Assembly (NCBI GenBank): GCA_037139095.1
Contig: JBAXHD010000069.1
Span: 1 to 10,321 of the forward strand
DNA length: 10,321 nt
Reading direction: 5' to 3'
Source of the DNA: WLMZ01 sp037139095
GTDB taxonomy: Bacteria; Actinomycetota; Acidimicrobiia; Acidimicrobiales; Ilumatobacteraceae
Part shown: positions 7,595-10,321 of the stretch, one piece after another
How the letters are laid out: each line of letters begins with the position of its first letter
Position numbering within the stretch: position 1 is the stretch's first letter
The notes under the pieces: generated by a model
Databases searched by the model: none
Told to the model about the DNA's origin: nothing
The model's input: only the letters and a program-made list of their open reading frames with translations
Translations under genes and position numbers: made by a program

Positions 7595-8209
7595 ATGGGC
7601 CTACAGCAGTTCGTGTGTGCGTCGGCAAACCCCGACAAGGTGGCCGAGATTTCGTCGCTACTCGACGGTCTCGTGCAACTCTTGCCAAGGCCATCCACCG
7701 TTGGCGAAGTGGTCGAAGACGCCACCACATTGGTGGGCAACGCCCGTCTCAAGGCGTCGGCCATTTGTGCGGCCACCGGTCAACCGGCTATCAGCGACGA
7801 CACCGGTCTCGAGGTCGATGCACTCGACGGCGCTCCTGGAGTGCACACGGCTTACTTCGCCGGTGTGGGCTGTAGTTACGCCGACAACCGCAGCAAGATG
7901 TTGCAGGTACTGCACGGCGTGCCAGTGGCGCAGCGCACGGCCCGCTTCAAAACTGTGGCGATGGTGGTGTGGCCCGACGGTCGCGAGTTGGCTGTCGAAG
8001 GCGTGTGCGAAGGGTCAATCGCCGAGGTCGAACGGGGTGAGCGCGGCTTTGGCTACGACTCGTTGTTCATCCCCGCCGATGGCGATGGGCGCACGTTTAG
8101 CGAGATGACCGAAGACGACAAGAACCAGATCTCGCACCGGGGTCGCGCCTTTCGGGCCTTAGTGCAGGCGTTGCCTCTGGCCCTTCTGCCGGATTCGCCG
8201 CTTGCCTAG
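7595..8209 (+). CDS. rdgB: Non-canonical purine NTP pyrophosphatase (RdgB/HAM1 family)
   Basis: This enzyme hydrolyses ITP, dITP and XTP to the monophosphates and pyrophosphate, keeping deaminated purines out of DNA and RNA. The 204 residues show the N-terminal CASANPDKVAEI block (8-19), GNARLKA (48-54), ISDDTGLEVDALDGAPG (66-82) with the catalytic Asp at 69, GFGYDSLF (151-158) and ISHRGRAF (179-186). The segment that normally reads SARYAG is TAYFAG (85-90), so its arginine is missing. The start is either GTG 7592 or the adjacent ATG 7595; they differ by one residue and neither has a Shine-Dalgarno sequence. It follows rph, a common actinobacterial pairing. Confidence 0.95.
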   Translation: MGLQQFVCASANPDKVAEISSLLDGLVQLLPRPSTVGEVVEDATTLVGNARLKASAICAATGQPAISDDTGLEVDALDGAPGVHTAYFAGVGCSYADNRSKMLQVLHGVPVAQRTARFKTVAMVVWPDGRELAVEGVCEGSIAEVERGERGFGYDSLFIPADGDGRTFSEMTEDDKNQISHRGRAFRALVQALPLALLPDSPLA

Positions 8210-8349
8210 GCCGATTGGGCCATGCTCACAGCGTTTGGCGCGAGGAATAGCGGCGATAAACCCTTACCCTTGAGACGTCGTTGGCAGGGCTTTTGTCCGC
8301 TGCGAGGGTTTGTGGCTCTCACCACAATCAGATCTGTGAGGTATTTCGA
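8210..8349 (+). promoter_or_regulatory. Intergenic leader region of carD with candidate promoter
   Basis: This is the longest non-coding stretch in the window. TACCCT at 8265-8270 fits a TANNNT -10 box; transcription would start near 8277 and give a leader of about 70 bases. No matching -35 box is seen. Inside the leader are an imperfect hairpin at 8284-8303 (one bulged base), a 6-bp inverted repeat TTGTGG/CCACAA at 8310-8315 and 8322-8327, the palindrome CAGATCTG at 8329-8336, and the Shine-Dalgarno GTGAGG at 8336-8341. Confidence 0.45.
8336..8341 (+). promoter_or_regulatory. Shine-Dalgarno sequence (GTGAGG) of carD
   Basis: GTGAGG stands 8 bases before GTG 8350 and supports that codon as the carD start over the TTG at 8281 in the same frame, whose extra residues have no CarD similarity. 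Confidence 0.65.
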
Positions 8350-8871
8350 GTGAAGTTCAAAAAGGGCGACACGGTCATCTACCCCCAGCACGGGGCATGT
8401 TTGGTCCAGGGCACCAAGAAGGTCGTCGCTTTTGGCGAGACACAGGAATACCTGATCCTGCGCACCATCATCAACGAGATGACCCTGTCGGTTCCTGTGG
8501 CCCGCGCCGCCGATGTGGGTGTGCGTCCTCCGGTGTCACCTGACGAACTCGAAGACTTGGTATCGGTGTTGGCCAAGGCCGACCCACGCGTGCCCAGCAA
8601 CTGGAGCCGTCGCTTCAAGAACCACCAAGAAAAGCTCAAGAGCGGCGACGTGTATCAGGTGGCCGAAGTTGTTCGTAACCTCGCTGCGCGTAACCGCGAT
8701 GCATCGCTGTCGGCTGCCGAGCGCACCATGTACGAGCGTGCCCGCATCAACCTCATCAGCGAGATTGCGCCTGCCCTCAAAGTGAGCGCTGAAGAAGCCG
8801 AGCGTTACCTCGACGATGCATTGGCCAAGGGTGTACTCAAGCCAGCCAAGGTTGTGAAGGCCAAGGCCTAG
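8350..8871 (+). CDS. carD: CarD-family RNA polymerase-binding regulator
   Basis: CarD binds the RNA polymerase beta subunit and the upstream edge of the promoter bubble, tuning open-complex stability, notably at rRNA promoters. The 173-residue protein has the N-terminal CarD/TRCF RNAP-interacting domain (about 1-55, starting KFKKGDTVIYPQHGA) and an all-helical DNA-binding domain. The latter shows PSNWSRRFKNHQEKLKSGDV (82-101), in which Trp85 is the residue that wedges into DNA in mycobacterial CarD, then VAEVVRNLAARNRD and SAAERTMYERARINLISEIA. Recalled alignment to M. tuberculosis CarD is gap-free to residue 85; the RNAP-contact residues Arg25 and Arg47 are Val and Ser here. The C-terminus is a short Lys/Ala tail. 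GTG start is supported by GTGAGG. mycobacterial carD is followed by ispD; here it is followed by a GS-family gene. Confidence 0.93.
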   Translation: MKFKKGDTVIYPQHGACLVQGTKKVVAFGETQEYLILRTIINEMTLSVPVARAADVGVRPPVSPDELEDLVSVLAKADPRVPSNWSRRFKNHQEKLKSGDVYQVAEVVRNLAARNRDASLSAAERTMYERARINLISEIAPALKVSAEEAERYLDDALAKGVLKPAKVVKAKA

Positions 8872-8877
8872 TCCTTC

Positions 8878-8892
8878 GGGCGCATTGCGCCC
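8878..8892 (+). terminator. GC-rich inverted repeat after carD
   Basis: GGGCGCA and TGCGCCC flank one base, so RNA could fold a 6-bp GC stem with an ATT loop starting 7 bases after the carD stop codon. No U-tract follows, so it is at best a tail-less terminator of the kind proposed in high-GC bacteria. It also covers the expected -35 area of the next gene and could instead be an operator. Confidence 0.4.
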
Positions 8893-8905
8893 ACCCCGTG
8901 CGGCC

Positions 8906-8911
8906 TACAGT
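8906..8911 (+). promoter_or_regulatory. Candidate -10 box (TACAGT) for the GS-family ligase
   Basis: TACAGT is a good TANNNT match exactly 6 bases before ATG 8918, the classic spacing for a leaderless actinobacterial transcript. There is no Shine-Dalgarno sequence. TTGCGC at 8886-8891 could serve as a poor -35 element. Confidence 0.5.
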
Positions 8912-8917
8912 GCACGT

Positions 8918-10300
8918 ATGTCAGATCGAGTGCACGTCACCAGAGAAGAGCTCGCCACCAAGATCCGCAGCGGCGAAATCGACACCGTTGTGATGGCGTT
9001 CCCCGACCTTCAGGGTCGGCTCATGGGGAAGCGAACCACCGGGCGCTTCTTCCTTGAGCAGGTCGCCGAAGGCGGCACCGAGAACTGCGACTATCTCATC
9101 GCCTGCGATATGGATAACAACCCGGTGCCGGGCTATCGGTTCACCAGCTACGAGCAGGGGTACGGCGACATGCTGGCTACCGCCGATTGGGACACCATCC
9201 GCATCACTCCGTGGGTGCCGAAGACGGCGATGATCATGTGCGATCTCTACGACGTGGATACCAAAGCACTCATTGAGGTGGCGCCGCGAACCGTGTTGCG
9301 CCGCCAGGTCGAGGCCGCTGCCGAGCTTGGCTTCTTGCCCATGGTGGCCAGCGAGATCGAGTTCTACCTATTCAAGGACACCTACGAAGAAGCACACGAC
9401 AAGGGCTACCGCGATCTCAAGCCGCACAGCGCCTTTCTTGAGGACTATCACGTGCTGCAGACCACCAAAGACGAATACATCATCGGCCAACTGCGTCGTG
9501 GTCTCGAAGCTGCTGGCGTGCCCGTCGAGTTCAGCAAGGGCGAAGCGGGCCGCGGTCAGCACGAGATCAACCTCGATTACACCACTGCTGTCGAGATGGC
9601 CGATCGCAACGCCGTGTACAAAAACGGAGCCAAAGAGATGGCTGCGCTCAGTGGACGCAGCATCAGCTTTATGGCCAAGTACGACTTCAACGACACGGGT
9701 TCGTCGTGTCACATTCACTCAAGCTTGTGGAGCCTCGATGGCACCAAGGCGTTGTTCGACGGTCACGACGAGCACGGCGCCCACGGGATGAGCAAGCTGT
9801 TCCGCCACTACCTCGCTGGGCTCATCGCTACCTCACGTGAGTTCTCGCTGCTGTGGGCGCCAACCATCAACAGCTACAAGCGGTTCCAGCTTGGCTCGTG
9901 GGCTCCTACCGGCATTGGCTGGGGCATCGATAACCGCACCTTGGGCTATCGCCTTGTGGGCCATGGCAAGGGCACGCGAGTTGAGTGTCGTATTCCGGGC
10001 AGCGATGCCAACAGTTACTTGGCGTTTGCCGGCACGCTCGCCGGCGGTCTCTACGGAATTCGTAACGAGCTTGAGCTTGGCGAACCGTTCTCGGGCAATG
10101 GTTACGAGGCGCCCGACATTCCGCGCATCCCATGGAACATCAGCGACGCTATTGCGCTGTGGGAGAACAGCACCATCGCCAAAGAATGTTTCGGCGACGA
10201 TGTGCATCATCACATCCTCACCACGGCCAAGGCCGAGTGGGCGGCGTTCAACCAGAGCGTTACCGATTGGGAACTGCGCCGCTATTGGGAACGCGTGTAA
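8918..10300 (+). CDS. Glutamine synthetase-family ligase (GlnA4/PuuA-like gamma-glutamyl-amine synthetase)
   Basis: A 460-residue ATP-dependent ligase joining glutamate to an amine. The N-terminal beta-grasp domain holds VVMAFPDLQGRLMGKR (24-39). The catalytic domain shows the metal and substrate sites SEIEFY (Glu146, Glu148), Glu209, GQHEIN (213-218), CHIHSSLW (His265, His267), NSYKRF (318-323), NRT (339-341) and ECRIPGSDANSYL (356-368). The canonical adenylylation motif NLYDLP of ordinary GlnA is absent; the region reads GNGYEAPDIP. From memory this pattern resembles Streptomyces GlnA4 (gamma-glutamylethanolamide synthetase) and E. coli PuuA (gamma-glutamylputrescine synthetase), so the likely acceptor is ethanolamine or a polyamine rather than ammonia. 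That choice is inference. No amine-catabolism partner is in view, but sequence ends 21 bases later. ATG 8918 is favoured by TACAGT upstream. Confidence 0.9.
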   Translation: MSDRVHVTREELATKIRSGEIDTVVMAFPDLQGRLMGKRTTGRFFLEQVAEGGTENCDYLIACDMDNNPVPGYRFTSYEQGYGDMLATADWDTIRITPWVPKTAMIMCDLYDVDTKALIEVAPRTVLRRQVEAAAELGFLPMVASEIEFYLFKDTYEEAHDKGYRDLKPHSAFLEDYHVLQTTKDEYIIGQLRRGLEAAGVPVEFSKGEAGRGQHEINLDYTTAVEMADRNAVYKNGAKEMAALSGRSISFMAKYDFNDTGSSCHIHSSLWSLDGTKALFDGHDEHGAHGMSKLFRHYLAGLIATSREFSLLWAPTINSYKRFQLGSWAPTGIGWGIDNRTLGYRLVGHGKGTRVECRIPGSDANSYLAFAGTLAGGLYGIRNELELGEPFSGNGYEAPDIPRIPWNISDAIALWENSTIAKECFGDDVHHHILTTAKAEWAAFNQSVTDWELRRYWERV

Positions 10301-10321
10301 CCACACGTACTGCAACTAGCC

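Noticed and set aside
8209..8221. GGCC...GGCC hairpin at the rdgB stop codon
   Set aside because: Four base pairs with no U-tract; expected by chance at this GC content.
8244..8282. Possible stress sigma-factor (SigH/SigR-type) promoter GGAATA...CGTT before carD
   Set aside because: The spacing of about 29 bases is too long for that promoter class.
8281..8349. Longer carD start at TTG 8281
   Set aside because: The extra 23 residues have no CarD similarity, and a Shine-Dalgarno sequence points to GTG 8350.
1..10321. Mobile element, phage, CRISPR, defence or other accessory system
   Set aside because: No transposase, integrase, direct-repeat array or toxin-antitoxin pair is visible; nearly all bases are in housekeeping genes with uniform codon style.

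Overview
The window reads as an ordinary chromosomal stretch of a moderately GC-rich Actinomycetota, and gene order plus sequence style suggest a lineage outside the well-studied genera (Acidimicrobiia-like is my best guess, by inference only). Supporting signs are a CarD-type RNA polymerase regulator with strong mycobacterial resemblance, a DsbA-fold protein of the mycothiol-dependent nitroreductase type, a Gly/Pro- and Arg-rich N-terminal extension on IF2, the murI-rph-rdgB order, and several genes whose start codon lies 6-8 bases after a TANNNT -10 box with no Shine-Dalgarno sequence (leaderless style).

Layout. Positions 1-4998 (+ strand) hold a translation/RNA-maturation cluster: infB (5' end cut by the window edge), a DsbA-fold mycothiol-type oxidoreductase, rbfA, truB (start inside the end of rbfA) and ribF. 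Positions 4995-5825 (- strand) hold one EamA/DMT-type membrane transporter whose stop codon overlaps that of ribF. Positions 5890-8209 (+) hold murI, rph and the RdgB/HAM1-type nucleotide-pool sanitiser. Positions 8350-8871 hold carD behind a 140-base non-coding leader region, and 8918-10300 hold a glutamine-synthetase-family ligase of the GlnA4/PuuA type. The last 21 bases show nothing.

How the genes fit together. infB, rbfA and truB serve translation initiation, 30S maturation and tRNA pseudouridylation; ribF makes FMN and FAD. murI supplies D-glutamate for peptidoglycan, rph trims tRNA 3' ends and RdgB removes deaminated purine triphosphates. CarD adjusts RNA polymerase open-complex stability. 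The GS-like ligase probably glutamylates an amine rather than making bulk glutamine. No tRNA, rRNA, mobile element, phage gene, CRISPR array or defence system is visible. I see no undescribed system. The points most worth a second look are substitutions at two polymerase-contact positions of CarD, the structured leader of carD, the one-cysteine redox protein inserted between infB and rbfA, and the leaderless-promoter pattern.
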